Source: Ursus arctos
Taxonomy: Eukaryota > Chordata > Mammalia > Carnivora > Ursidae
Length of the DNA stretch: 64,000 nucleotides
Reading direction: 5' to 3'
Assembly (NCBI RefSeq): GCF_023065955.2
Contig: NW_026623008.1
Coordinates: forward strand, 22,874,001-22,938,000
The notes beneath the pieces are model-generated. The model saw nothing but the letters and a program-made list of their open reading frames with translations. It made no database searches and was not told where the DNA came from. Made by a program: the position numbers and the translations under genes. Of the stretch, positions 49,201 to 52,599 are shown in pieces (within the stretch, counting starts at the first letter, position 1; every line of letters starts with the position of its first letter).

Positions 49201-50200
49201 AGTTAGGACCTTACTACAATGCCAGTGAGAAAATAATGGCTTAGATCAGAAGTTAGTGATGGAGGTGGTAGAAAGGTTAGCAATTTGGTATATATTTTGA
49301 GGATGGTGCCAGCAGGATTTGCTCACCGGCTGGTGGAAAGGTTGAGAGAGGAGACACATGTTATTTCTCGATCTGAGCCTTATAGCACAGGGAGAGGTGT
49401 GATCATTATCTCCATCTCACAAGAAATGCAGTTAAGAGCATGGACTCGGGGTTTAAAATCTCTTTCTATCATTTGCCGGGTAGGAGTTTACAAACACTAC
49501 ACTAAGAAGTCCTAACTCTTAAGCTGTTACGAAGATTAATGGAGTTTTCATACACAGAGGCCTTATAAGGTACAGGGACTCAACGAATGTTAGCGATTGT
49601 TTGGTTGTTGTTAAGAACAGTACTAGTGCTGAGAAATAAAGGGGAGAGCAACTTGCCCCAAGTCCCAAAGGGAGCGGGTCTCATTCATTTCCTCCCTTCA
49701 TTCATTCATTCATTCATTCATCCATCCATTCTGCAAACTTTTCTGAATGTTTACTCTATGCCGGATCCCTGTGGAAGATTAAGTATGAAAAAGCCCTGGT
49801 ACCGGTTTTGAGTTCAAGGTCTTTTAACTCTAATTCTCACGCCACCTCACCGGGTGGTCGAGACGCTGAAAATGGGCATCCAACCGGGGAACGAATGAAG
49901 AGCATCCGCGGGGGTGTCGACCGCTTTAACGGTGCTTCCCTACTTTAACCGCAGGTAGCTAGTCTCTTTCCGCCCCCGCAGTGCGGGATCACGGGTGCCA
50001 GGCTCTCAGAGGGGAAGATGAGCTGAGGGCCGAAGGCCGCCTGCTACTTCACTTACCGCTTGCAGCAAAGCTCCCGGCGCCGTCTGCTGCTGCCCGGCTG
50101 CGGGGCCCGACCCCGCCGCTCCCAACAGCAACTCATGCCGCTGCCGCTTGACTGGGACCAGTGGCAACTCTGGGCCTTTGCGCTTTTGCTGCTCTATCAT
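15979..50200 (-). CDS. SNRNP40: U5 snRNP 40-kDa protein, WD40 repeat (10 coding exons, complete)
   Basis: Coding exons on the minus strand: 50200-50057, 47428-47299, 44990-44897, 43585-43420, 31186-31064, 24523-24403, 22451-22369, 20780-20719, 16860-16757 and 16028-15979. They sum to 1077 nt, giving 358 residues plus TGA with no frame break, and every intron is GT-AG. I recognise the protein as SNRNP40 (WDR57, Prp8-binding). It is a U5 snRNP and spliceosome component that contacts PRPF8 in the nucleus. The N-terminal about 55 residues are basic and low-complexity (MIEQQKRKGPELPLVPVKRQ). Seven WD40 repeats fill about 62-358: GHEGEV...LLWN, GHSGAV...AVWD, GHTSFV...KLWD, a degenerate one ending KVWD, GHADSV...RVWD, one ending YVWD, and GHAGSI to the C-terminus MGEIQ. 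The start has a strong GCCGCCATGA context. From memory human is 357 aa; the extra residue appears to be an alanine in exon 1. It shares a promoter with ZCCHC17. Confidence 0.96.
16029..16756 (-). other. SNRNP40: SNRNP40 intron 9
   Basis: Donor GTAAGT at 16756, acceptor CAG at 16029. No repeat or other feature recognised inside. Confidence 0.9.
16757..16860 (-). CDS. SNRNP40: SNRNP40 exon 9
   Basis: Acceptor CCTTGCAG|ATTTG, donor CATCA|GTAAGT. It encodes FVYVWDTTSRRILYKLPGHA and onward to HPDEPI: the end of blade 6 and the start of blade 7. Confidence 0.96.
17385..17505 (-). repeat. MIR fragment
   Basis: CATTTTACAGATACGAAAGC, GTGACTCTTCCAAGGTGAC and GTGGCAGCACTAAAAC, antisense MIR core. Confidence 0.55.
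18010..18215 (+). repeat. MIR fragment
   Basis: GACCCGGGCTCAAGTCTCAGG (B-box region), AACCTTAGACGAGTCTGTAAC and a GTGGCACACAG end fit a diverged sense MIR. Confidence 0.45.
19521..19724 (-). mobile_element. Can-SINE
   Basis: Antisense copy with T-run, AAGATTTTATTTATTTATTTG, and end CCACCCAGGCGCCT. TCTCCCTTCTCTTT flanks both sides (19509-19522 and 19727-19740). Confidence 0.93.
19985..20520 (-). repeat. L2 LINE fragment
   Basis: AATTCATTCATGTAATATTC, AAGTGCTCAGAACAGG and TTCCCTGACCTCTGG, then GGAGTCTAGATTTTACTTTGATGG farther on, in antisense L2 order but highly diverged. Confidence 0.5.
20719..20780 (-). CDS. SNRNP40: SNRNP40 exon 8
   Basis: Acceptor TTTATAG|AATC, donor GACAG|GTAAGG. It encodes NLLRCSWSPDGSKIAAGSAD plus a split Arg codon, within WD40 blade 6. 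At 62 nt it is the smallest internal exon. Confidence 0.95.
20878..21045 (-). mobile_element. Can-SINE, old
   Basis: Ends CCACCCAGGCGCCC. Flanked by AACTTTAAATTTCTGT (20860-20875) and GACTTTAAATTCTGT just after 21047, a diverged target-site duplication. Confidence 0.88.
21301..21495 (-). mobile_element. Can-SINE with perfect 15-bp TSD
   Basis: TAAGATTTGATTTAT is repeated exactly at 21286-21300 and 21496-21510. The element ends CCACCCAGGCGCCC. Confidence 0.95.
21975..22170 (-). mobile_element. Can-SINE, young arctoid-type
   Basis: AGACAGCCAGCGAGAGAGG and CATAACGCCGGGATCACGCC, end CCACCCAGGCGCCCC. CTACTGCCCTC / CTACTGCTCTC flank it. Confidence 0.93.
22200..22295 (+). repeat. L1-like fragment
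   Basis: AGATATAAGTGACATAGAATG, TTAGTTTAGGTGTACAACATAATG and ATTTGATGTATAT resemble a common mammalian L1 segment. Subfamily not determined. Confidence 0.45.
22369..22451 (-). CDS. SNRNP40: SNRNP40 exon 7
   Basis: Acceptor TTTATAG|TGCGG, donor GAGAAG|GTGAGT. It encodes the split Val then RVWDVRPFAPKERCVKIFQG and NVHNFEK, a loop region between blades 5 and 6. Confidence 0.96.
22452..24402 (-). other. SNRNP40: SNRNP40 intron 6
   Basis: Donor GTAACT, acceptor TATAG. It has one young Can-SINE at 23.19-23.39 kb; the remainder is AT-rich without recognisable features. Confidence 0.9.
23192..23385 (-). mobile_element. Can-SINE, young arctoid-type
   Basis: AGACAGCCAGCGAGAGAGG, CATAACGCCGGGATCACGCC, end CCACCCAGGCGCCCC. 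CAAAAAATT occurs on both flanks, and the left flank adjoins a short (TTA)n. Confidence 0.93.
24403..24523 (-). CDS. SNRNP40: SNRNP40 exon 6
   Basis: Acceptor TTTTATAG|GTCTGG, donor ATACAG|GTAACT. It encodes VWDLRQNKLTYTMRGHADSV through NAMDNT, the end of blade 4 and most of blade 5. Confidence 0.96.
24693..25102 (-). mobile_element. Can-SINE split by a second Can-SINE
   Basis: The outer antisense SINE (24693-24755 and 24965-25102, ending CATCCAGTTGCCCC) is interrupted by another. Outer flanks ACTCTTGTCTTTT / CCTCTTGCTTTT are a diverged target-site duplication. Confidence 0.85.
24756..24964 (-). mobile_element. Inner Can-SINE of the nested pair
   Basis: T-rich start, AAGATTTTATTTATTTGAC, end CCACCCAGGCGTCCC. 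GGAAAGAGA-type sequence of the outer element occurs on both sides. Confidence 0.9.
25170..25254. repeat. (TA)n microsatellite
   Basis: About 40 TA units with two single-base interruptions, likely unstable in length. Confidence 0.95.
25270..25470 (+). mobile_element. Can-SINE, young, inserted beside (TA)n
   Basis: GGGGCGCCTGGGTGGCACAG head and GCGTGATCCCGGCGTTATGG core. AAACTTATATAGTTCA is duplicated exactly at 25254-25269 and 25468-25483. Confidence 0.96.
25484..25668. repeat. AT-rich low-complexity tract
   Basis: Almost pure A/T with irregular TATAAT / ATTATA palindromic units. It continues the TA block that the SINE interrupts. Confidence 0.9.
25759..25956 (+). mobile_element. Can-SINE with perfect TSD
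   Basis: GGGGCACCTGGGTGGCACAG head. AAAATGCTTAAACT occurs at 25745-25758 and 25957-25970. Confidence 0.95.
26322..26429 (+). mobile_element. Can-SINE without A-tail, with TSD
   Basis: Head GGGCGCCTGGCTGGCTCAG, truncated at the CT-rich region with no AAATAAA or poly(A). AGATAGTAGAGCA (26309-26321) and AGATAGTGGAGCA (26430-26442) flank it. The CCCAGGGT segment is also deleted. Confidence 0.85.
26450..26640 (+). repeat. MIR
   Basis: GGGCCACTCACCCTCACTAAG, CTGATCTGTAAGATGGGGAAA and AGGCCCTCAATAATTGGG, sense MIR order. Confidence 0.7.
27459..27640 (+). mobile_element. Can-SINE
   Basis: GGGGCGTCTGGGTGGCTCAG head, AAATAAAATCTTTAAAAT and A-run tail. Confidence 0.9.
27697..27893 (-). mobile_element. 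Can-SINE
   Basis: Degenerate (TTTA)n start, GGATCATG-like AGATCATGACCAGAGCTGAAG, end CCACCCAGGCG. Its head meets the next SINE directly. Confidence 0.85.
27894..28001 (+). mobile_element. Short Can-SINE variant, head missing
   Basis: GTGACTCTTGACCTAGGGGTC, GTGTGCAGAGATGAC and an ATAAATAAACTTAAAA tail. It lies back to back with the element at 27697-27893. Confidence 0.7.
28096..28222 (-). mobile_element. Short Can-SINE variant
   Basis: CTAAGTAGGCTCCACACCC, AATGTGGGGCTTGGACTC, end CCACCCAGATAGCCC. GAAGGTCATT / GAAGGACGTCATT flank it. Confidence 0.82.
28615..28900 (+). repeat. L1 3' end fragment
   Basis: GGTTACATACTGTATGATTCC, GATCAATGGTTG, then CAGAACTGTACACTAAACAAAC follow the L1 3' UTR pattern of mammalian L1M elements. 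Confidence 0.6.
28921..29029 (-). mobile_element. Short Can-SINE variant
   Basis: TCTTTAATGTAAGCTCTATGC, GAACTCATGACTCCTAGATC, end GCCAGGCACCCC. Confidence 0.82.
29235..29750 (-). repeat. L2 LINE fragment
   Basis: GGGACATCCAAGTGGGGGAAT, GGGGTCTGGAGCTGAAG, then GGTGACCTTAAAGAG and GGAGGCAGAAGCCAGACTG match antisense L2 upstream of its 3' end. Confidence 0.5.
29755..29930 (+). repeat. MIR
   Basis: TAGTTTCTTCATCTGTAAAATGG, then GGTGCTGTGAAGCTTAAACGAG and CAATGCCTGACACTGAC, sense MIR. Confidence 0.75.
30395..30600 (-). repeat. MIR
   Basis: TCATTTAATCCCCACTACAAC, CCCAGGAGGTAAACATTATTG, AGTTAAAGAACTTGCTTGTAG and GAACTGGGATTAGAATCC, antisense MIR order. Confidence 0.75.
31064..31186 (-). CDS. SNRNP40: SNRNP40 exon 5
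   Basis: Acceptor TGCTTCAG|CTATGG, donor ATCAAG|GTATGT. It encodes LWDIRKKAAIQTFQNTYQVL through GIDNDIK, phase 0 at both ends: blade 3 to blade 4. Confidence 0.97.
32272..32312. repeat. (CA)n microsatellite
   Basis: CACACACG/GCGC start followed by about 10 CA units. Confidence 0.9.
32476..32883 (+). mobile_element. Can-SINE split by an antisense Can-SINE
   Basis: Outer head GGGGCGCCTGGGTGGCTCAG at 32476, its tail resuming at 32853 (GCGAATAAATAAATCTT). GAAAATTCACT flanks the composite on both sides. Confidence 0.88.
32662..32852 (-). mobile_element. Inner Can-SINE, young arctoid-type
   Basis: Inserted in the outer SINE tail: GAATAAATCAATCTT (32648-32662) and GAATAAATAAATCTT (32855-32869) are the target duplication. 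Ends CCACCCAGGCGCCCC. Confidence 0.92.
33042..33270 (+). mobile_element. Can-SINE with expanded (AAAAAG)n tail
   Basis: GGGGTGCCTGGGTGGCTCAG head. AAAAAAGTATGGCCCA is duplicated exactly at 33026-33041 and 33271-33286. The tail has two (AAAAAG)n blocks separated by GCAGACT. Confidence 0.94.
33318..34380 (+). mobile_element. L1 LINE 3' end (old, non-coding)
   Basis: GATGGGACAACTGGATAACC, CCATGTGGATCAAAGACCTAAC, GGAAATGCAAATCAAAACAATG and GAACTGTACACCTTTTAAAATGG are the ordered last part of L1 ORF2 and the 3' UTR. Frames are broken. About 34172-34240 appears to be foreign sequence inside it (see findings). Confidence 0.85.
34495..34650 (-). repeat. MIR fragment
   Basis: TTTATGGATGAACAAACTAAAGC, AAGAAGGAACTAACTTGATG and AACAAGGACTAGAATTTAG, antisense MIR. 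Confidence 0.5.
34867..35202 (-). mobile_element. Short Can-SINE split by a young Can-SINE
   Basis: Outer element TAGTAATCTCTACACCC...GATCAAGAGTTGCATG, ending GCCAGGTGCCCC, interrupted at 34963-35161. Confidence 0.93.
34963..35161 (+). mobile_element. Young Can-SINE with a 21-bp TSD
   Basis: GGCGCCTGGATGGCACAGCG head and GCGTTATGGGATCGAG core. A perfect 21-base duplication of the outer SINE lies at 34942-34962 and 35162-35182. Confidence 0.96.
35203..35308 (-). mobile_element. Short Can-SINE variant
   Basis: TTAAGTAATCTCTATACCCAATG, GAGATCAGGAGTTGCACGC, end TTCAGGCACCC. Directly adjacent to the preceding nested pair. Confidence 0.85.
35500..35687 (+). mobile_element. Can-SINE
   Basis: GGGGTGCTTGGGTGGCTCAG head, AAATAAGTAAATAAAATCTT tail. 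Confidence 0.9.
35740..36200 (+). repeat. Old L1M-like 3' UTR fragment
   Basis: CAGTATGTCTTTTATTGCAAAG, GTAGAATGTCCCTCAGTTTGG and TGATGTTTCCTCATGATTAG are blocks I associate with an old mammalian L1 3' UTR. Orientation and subfamily need a library search. Confidence 0.5.
36590..37050. repeat. Degenerate C/T-rich internally repetitive block, family not recognised
   Basis: Successive segments of about 40-60 bases vary on the theme CCCTAYGTGGAT..CCTCACCCTGCTCTGGCTCT. Examples start near 36612, 36649, 36703 and 36909. I cannot assign a repeat family. Confidence 0.5.
37099..37124. repeat. (CA)n microsatellite
   Basis: About 13 uninterrupted CA units ending in CACGTTTACATATG. Confidence 0.9.
37198..37407 (-). 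mobile_element. Can-SINE
   Basis: T-run, AAGATTTTATTTATTTATTTG, end CTACCCAGGTACCCC. AAAAAATTATTTCCT / AAAAAATGATTTCCT flank it (37175-37189, 37409-37423). Confidence 0.93.
37897..38097 (+). mobile_element. Can-SINE
   Basis: GGGGCGCCTGGGTGGCTCAA head, TCTGCTTCTCTCCTTCTCC middle, A-rich AAAACCCAAAAAAAC-like tail. Confidence 0.9.
38676..38880 (+). mobile_element. Can-SINE with internal 16-bp duplication
   Basis: GGGGCACCTGGGTGGTTCAG head, AAATAAATAAAATCTT tail. CCTTGCTCAGCAGGGA is present twice in tandem (38765-38780, 38781-38796), lengthening the element. Confidence 0.93.
39015..39125 (+). repeat. L1 3' terminal fragment
   Basis: ATTTGCTGAATCACTATGCTG, TATACCTTTATCTCATTTAAC and CAACCACACTCAAATAAAAAT match an L1 3' UTR end. 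Confidence 0.65.
39579..39708 (+). mobile_element. Short Can-SINE variant in L1
   Basis: GGGGCGCCTGGCTGGCTCAG, GAGCATGTGACTTGTGATCTC, GTTGGGTGCAGAGATTAC, A-run tail. This is the complete short subtype in sense orientation. Confidence 0.92.
40292..40704 (+). mobile_element. Can-SINE in L1, its tail split by an antisense SINE
   Basis: GGGGCGCCTGGGTGACTCAG head. The tail AATAAATAAAATAT is repeated after the inner element (40682-40704). Confidence 0.88.
40491..40681 (-). mobile_element. Inner young Can-SINE
   Basis: AGACAGCCAGCGAGAGAGG, CATAACGCCGGGATCACGCC, end CCACCCAGGCGCCCC. Confidence 0.92.
40814..41009 (-). mobile_element. Can-SINE in L1
   Basis: AAGATTTTATTTATTTGACAG start, end CCCCCAGGTACCCC. 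AGGAAAATGTAA is duplicated at 40795-40806 and 41010-41021. Confidence 0.92.
41177..41383 (-). mobile_element. Young Can-SINE in L1
   Basis: T18 run, GAGCCAGTGAGAGGGGGAAC, GTAACGCCGGGATCACGCC, end CCACCCAGGCGCCCC. Confidence 0.93.
41391..41701 (-). mobile_element. Short Can-SINE split by a sense Can-SINE
   Basis: Pieces 41391-41416 and 41601-41701 (ATAATCTCTACAACCAATG...TCAGGCACCC) are one short element. TGTGGTTTCT / GGCGGTTTCT flank it. Confidence 0.85.
41417..41600 (+). mobile_element. Inner Can-SINE
   Basis: GGATCGCCTGGGTGGCTCAG head and A17 tail. AGACTTTATTTTAAGTA / AGATTTTATTTTTAAATA flank it as a diverged duplication of the outer SINE. Confidence 0.9.
41981..42065 (-). pseudogene. Tiny polyadenylated retrocopy (3'-end fragment of an unidentified transcript)
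   Basis: Read on the minus strand, about 54 nt of unique sequence lead to AATAAA (42017-42012), 13 more bases and an 18-base poly(A) (41998-41981). It is flanked by 16-base direct repeats AAGACGTGGAAGAATC (41965-41980) and AAGACATGGAAGAATC (42066-42081), which belong to the host L1. This is the signature of L1-driven retrotransposition of a strongly 5'-truncated mRNA. It lacks Can-SINE, MIR or L1 motifs. The source gene is not recognised. Confidence 0.75.
42490..42795 (+). repeat. MER5A-like relic split by a SINE
   Basis: CATTCTAGACCTACTGAACTAG and GGGTATTTTTAACAGGTTC resemble the two parts of a MER5A-type element around the SINE. Confidence 0.5.
42536..42729 (-). mobile_element. Can-SINE
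   Basis: GTTTATTTATTTATTTGTC start, end CATCCAGGCATCCC. AGAATCTATTTTT / AGAATCTGGGTATTTTT flank it. Confidence 0.9.
42860..43010 (-). repeat. MIR fragment
   Basis: GTAAGACAAATGTATTACTG, GAGGATCAGAAAAGTGAACTGCC, GAGATCACATAATTAGG, antisense MIR. Confidence 0.55.
43054..43291 (+). mobile_element. Can-SINE with A-tail/CA-repeat extension
   Basis: GGGGGCACCTGGGTGGCCCAG head. AAAAGACCTCCGTTT (43039-43053) and AAAAGACCTCTGTTT (43292-43306) flank it. The tail contains A20, a short (CA)n and a second A-rich stretch. Confidence 0.92.
43420..43585 (-). CDS. SNRNP40: SNRNP40 exon 4
   Basis: Acceptor CTTGTAG|TATGC, donor TTAAG|GTGGGT. It completes Ser, then encodes MLFSASTDKTVAVWDSETGE through DDGTVK, the rest of blade 2 and most of blade 3. 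It is the largest exon (166 nt). Confidence 0.97.
43586..44896 (-). other. SNRNP40: SNRNP40 intron 3
   Basis: GTGAGT donor, TAG acceptor. One short SINE; the rest is AT-rich and unclassified. Confidence 0.9.
44023..44135 (-). mobile_element. Short Can-SINE variant
   Basis: TTTAAGTAATCTCTACACCC, ACTCATGACCCCGAGCTC, end GCCAGGCGCCCC. Confidence 0.85.
44897..44990 (-). CDS. SNRNP40: SNRNP40 exon 3
   Basis: Acceptor CCTAACAG|TGTTG, donor GGCAG|GTGAGT. It encodes LLWNVYGDCDNYATLKGHSG through NTDG: the end of blade 1 and the start of blade 2. Confidence 0.96.
45217..45398 (+). mobile_element. Can-SINE
   Basis: GGGGGGCACCTGGGTGGCTC head. AATAGATACAATTTT (45202-45216) and AATAGATGTAATTTT (45399-45413) flank it. 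Confidence 0.94.
45555..45715 (-). repeat. L2 3' end fragment
   Basis: CATGCCAGGTGCTAGGATAAA, GTTCCTGTCCTCAGGGAACTTG and GTCTAGCAAGG, antisense L2. Confidence 0.65.
46049..46161 (-). mobile_element. Short Can-SINE, first of three in a row
   Basis: TTTTTAAGCGATCTCTACACC, GAGATCAAGAGTTACATGC, end GCCAGGAGCCCC. Outer flank CTTGATGCAGAT at 46037-46048. Confidence 0.85.
46162..46273 (-). mobile_element. Short Can-SINE, second of three
   Basis: CTTTATTTTAAGTAGGCTCC, CAAGATCAAGGGTTGCATG, end GCCAGGTGCCC. Confidence 0.85.
46281..46397 (-). mobile_element. Short Can-SINE, third of three
   Basis: T13, AGTAATCTCTACACCCAAC, end GCCAGGTGTCCC. CTTGGATGCAGAT follows at 46397-46409, matching the left flank of the first copy. 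Confidence 0.87.
46817..47019 (-). mobile_element. Young Can-SINE with perfect 16-bp TSD
   Basis: TGGCACTAAAGGTTTT at 46801-46816 and 47020-47035. Core GAACGCCGGGATCAGGCC. Confidence 0.96.
47044..47239 (+). mobile_element. Young Can-SINE
   Basis: GGGGCGCCTGGGTGGCACAG head, GCGTGATCCCGGCGTTCC core. It lies opposite in orientation to, and only 8 bases from, the previous element's duplication. Confidence 0.94.
47299..47428 (-). CDS. SNRNP40: SNRNP40 exon 2
   Basis: Acceptor TTTGTTTAG|GGACC, donor GATAT|GTAAGA. It encodes GPPRCSSLQAPIMLLSGHEG through GFDRLI, opening WD40 blade 1. Confidence 0.96.
47690..48235 (+). repeat. L2 LINE 3' end split by a SINE
   Basis: GTCAGAAAGTCTTTCC before the SINE continues as TTGATCACTCAAAC after it; then CAGCACTTACCACTACCGC, CCCTTGAGTGCAGGGACC and CATTAATGACTGAAC, sense L2. 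Confidence 0.7.
47785..47990 (-). mobile_element. Can-SINE with perfect 16-bp TSD
   Basis: CAGAAAGTCTTTCCTT at 47769-47784 and 47991-48006. End CCACCCAGGTGCCCC. Confidence 0.96.
48405..49345 (-). repeat. L2 LINE fragment split by a SINE
   Basis: TTATGTGCCAGGCACTGTTC, AAGAAGAGCATTCTGGTAGAG, AACAAAGGCTTTGAGGCAAG, then after the SINE GAAAGCCACTGAAAGTTTTC and ACACGATCTGATG, antisense L2 order over almost 1 kb. Confidence 0.7.
48866..49048 (+). mobile_element. Can-SINE inside L2
   Basis: CTCTTCGGTGGCTCAGTCG head, A-tail. A 21-base repeat with one mismatch flanks it (48845-48865, 49049-49069). Confidence 0.94.
49430..49605 (+). repeat. MIR fragment
   Basis: GTTAAGAGCATGGACTCGGGG, CTGTTACGAAGATTAATGG, GTACAGGGACTCAACGAATG, sense MIR order. 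Confidence 0.55.
49694..49731. repeat. (ATTC)n microsatellite
   Basis: About seven ATTC/ATCC tandem units. Confidence 0.9.
50057..50200 (-). CDS. SNRNP40: SNRNP40 exon 1 (start)
   Basis: ATG at 50200-50198 in GCCGCCATGA; donor CAAGCG|GTAAGT. It encodes 48 residues (MIEQQKRKGPELPLVPVKRQ onward to GALLQA), ending in phase 0. The reading frame stays open upstream to another ATG at 50338, but the conserved start is the one used here. Confidence 0.96.
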
Positions 50201-50261
50201 GGCGGCAACCGCTCTCCTCAGCGCCGCCACTGACCGCGCCGACACTCTCAGGCAGCGCGCG

Positions 50262-50408
50262 ATTGGTTCCAACTTAGTTCTTCCCGGAGAATTTCCGGCT
50301 TGGAGAAACCAATCGTCTTCCAATAGTCCCCTCTGCACCGCCCCCTAAATGCTCTTCTTTTATTGGTCAGCTCTTGCTAGCGTCACGAGAGTACTGTGCC
50401 AGGATTGG
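50262..50408. promoter_or_regulatory. Five CCAAT boxes in the shared promoter
   Basis: ATTGG at 50262-50266, 50362-50366 and 50404-50408, and CCAAT at 50309-50313 and 50320-50324. This is a dense mixed-orientation cluster typical of NF-Y-driven TATA-less bidirectional promoters. TTTCCGG at 50292-50298 is a possible ETS site. Confidence 0.75.
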
Positions 50409-50464
50409 TGGGTGGAGCTGGAGTCCCACCTAGGCGCGCTGTGTCTTGTGGGTGGGAGCGCTGT

Positions 50465-50519
50465 CTCGTTTTGGCGTTTTGCTCAATGCTGCGGCGGGGA
50501 GACCGGGAGCTGACACAGA
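50465..50519 (+). other. ZCCHC17: Probable ZCCHC17 non-coding exon 1
   Basis: GC-rich sequence ends at a good donor CACAGA|GTGAGT (GT at 50520-50521), about 300 bases from the SNRNP40 start on the opposite strand. The 5' boundary is a guess, since no transcription start can be read directly. The exon would be 5' UTR, because the first coding ATG is in the exon at 59.5 kb. Confidence 0.5.
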
Positions 50520-51009
50520 GTGAGTGGAAGGAGGGTGGGGGGTGGGTGGCTGCGGCATCTGGAGGCGGCGCCTCGGTTGTGTGACCTGAGCCTGGCCCTT
50601 CTCAGCTGAATATTTTCAGGGAGCCAAGGCGGGCCTCGAGGTCCCAGCGCCCGCGCGTAGCTGCCTGGGTTCCCCTTCTCCGCTGGAGCAGAGCGTTGGG
50701 GTCTCTGCGGCCGCCTGAGGCCTTCGACCGCTGACTAGTTCGTCCTGCGCCTGTCGTGTCCAGCCTTGTGTCTGTGACTGTGCAGGACGCCCCCCCAGGG
50801 AGGAAAGGCCTGTCTCCCAGCTCCACCAGGCTCTTCTCTGGCTGGGGAGGCCGACTTGTTTCTGCCACTGACTGTGCAGCCTTTTACTAGGGCCTGCTCT
50901 GTGCCTCTGAGAGAGACAGAGATGAGAGGAATATCCGACTCCTGCTTCTCCAGAGCACGGTCTTTTGAGAAATTTGGATTCATACCTGGGAACTGGGTCT
51001 CCTCCTTAA

Positions 51010-52310
51010 TTGTCCAACTGGTATTTATTGGAAAGAGCCTTGGGGATCCATTGTGAACCAAAGATGGTCCCTGACCTCAGGGGTTTGAGTCCGGGAGGGC
51101 AAACACGTTAAACGGTGATCTCACTAAGAACTGTAAAATACGTGCTGCCTAGGAGAGATGCCTGATGCTATGAGTGCCTGAAATAAGCAGAAAGGCATCT
51201 GTGAGGAAAGATGCCTGAATTGATACATGAAGGAAGAATTCTGATTACTTGGGTCAAGGGAGGGAGGTAGAATGTTCCATATAGAACAACATGAGCGGGG
51301 GCCATGTGGCAAATGGGAGGAAAATGACTAAAAGGCAAAAAGAGGCCACTGTGGCCAGTACAGAGGGAATGAAGGAGAGTGTCCTACAGGTTGCAGCTGG
51401 AGGTGGGTAGAGGGGCAGGACTTTTACTTCAAGACTGATGAGAAACCACTGGCGTTATTTTTGTTGTGGGAGAGCGTGCTGTGGTGGGAGAGGTGGCTGT
51501 TCAGTCTCAGTAGCATGAACAGATTGGAGGAGAGATAGATGCAGATAGACCACTTAGGCGAGAGATATTAGCAATGAGGACTGACATATTGGTACAACTG
51601 CAGAGATTGTACCAATCTCTGGACAGATTCTAGAGATAAGGAGGTAAAATCAGTAGAACTTAGTGATGGATTGGATTCAGGGAGTGAAAGAGAAATCAAA
51701 CATAACTCCTAGGTTTCTGGCTTATGCAACAGGGTAGTTCTTTTTTTTGGAAGGGGAAGGGAGAGGTCATTCATGACATCCAGGAGGCAGTTTGAGATAC
51801 AGCTTTGGATCTCAGAGAAGTTTTGGGAAATATTTAGTTGGGAGTAATTTGCATATTGGTGATAATTGAGCCATAGATGTGGGTAAGATCATCTAAGAGA
51901 ACCTTGAGTGGTCCCAACATGTAATGGCCAAGAACAGGAGCAGGAGTCCACAAGAGAAACAGAAGAGCTAGAGTGGAGGACCAGAAGAATGTTGTCTCAG
52001 CAGCAGGAAATGGTGTGTGTTAGAAAATCCTGAAATTTAAATATCATGAGAATTGAAAAATGTCTGCTGGCTTTATCTTCGTGGAGCTTATGGTGTCCTT
52101 CATGAGAGTTGGTGTGATGGACCAGAAGCCAGATATGAGGCAAAGATTGAGAGAAGGAAATGGAGGCAGTGAATCTAGAGAGTATTTTTCATACATATGA
52201 TTGTAAAGGAGATGAGAGGGTGTGGAAGCTGAAGGAGATGAGAGATCACCAAGGATCCAGTTTAAAGAGTGATGGAGAAATTGAAAACATGAGAGAAATT
52301 GGGTCATTGA
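51010..52310 (-). repeat. Long L2 LINE fragment
   Basis: GATGGTCCCTGACCTCAGGG, GGAGGTAGAATGTTCCATATAG, AGAGGCCACTGTGGCCAG, GAACTTAGTGATGGATTGG, ACTCCTAGGTTTCTGGC follow antisense L2 order. At about 1.3 kb it is the longest L2 in the window. Confidence 0.7.
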
Positions 52311-52399
52311 TAGTGTTCTGAGAACATGGGAATGGATGGGATCCAAAGTACAGCTGTAGATAGCAGTCTTAGCAAGATGGAAATTAAGGACTTTTTCCA

Positions 52400-52599
52400 G
52401 GGGCGCCTGGGTGGTGCAGTTGTTAAGCGTCTGCCTTCTGCTCAGGGCGTGATCCCAGCGTTCTGGGATCGAGCCCCACATCAGGCTCCTCTGCTGGAAG
52501 CCTGCTTCTTCCTCTCTCACTTCCCCTGCTTGTGTTCCCTCTCTTGCTGGCTGTCTCTATCTCTGTCAAATAAATAAATAAAATCTTTAAAAAAAAAAA
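52400..52599 (+). mobile_element. Young Can-SINE
   Basis: GGGGCGCCTGGGTGGTGCAG head. AAGGACTTTTTCCA (52386-52399) and AAGGACCTTTTCCA (52600-52613) flank it. Confidence 0.95.

Larger units (their letters stand above)
47429..50056 (-). other. SNRNP40: SNRNP40 intron 1
   Basis: GTAAGT donor, TAG acceptor. It holds L2 in both orientations, each broken by a Can-SINE, and a MIR, ending in the CpG island. Confidence 0.9.
49850..50740. promoter_or_regulatory. CpG island over the SNRNP40/ZCCHC17 bidirectional promoter
   Basis: CG dinucleotides are dense here and sparse on either side. The island covers SNRNP40 exon 1, the intergenic gap and the probable ZCCHC17 first exon, as expected for a head-to-head housekeeping pair. 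Confidence 0.85.

Noticed and set aside
52044..52520. 158-codon minus-strand frame in ZCCHC17 intron 1
   Set aside because: Combines a SINE antisense part and L2 sequence.
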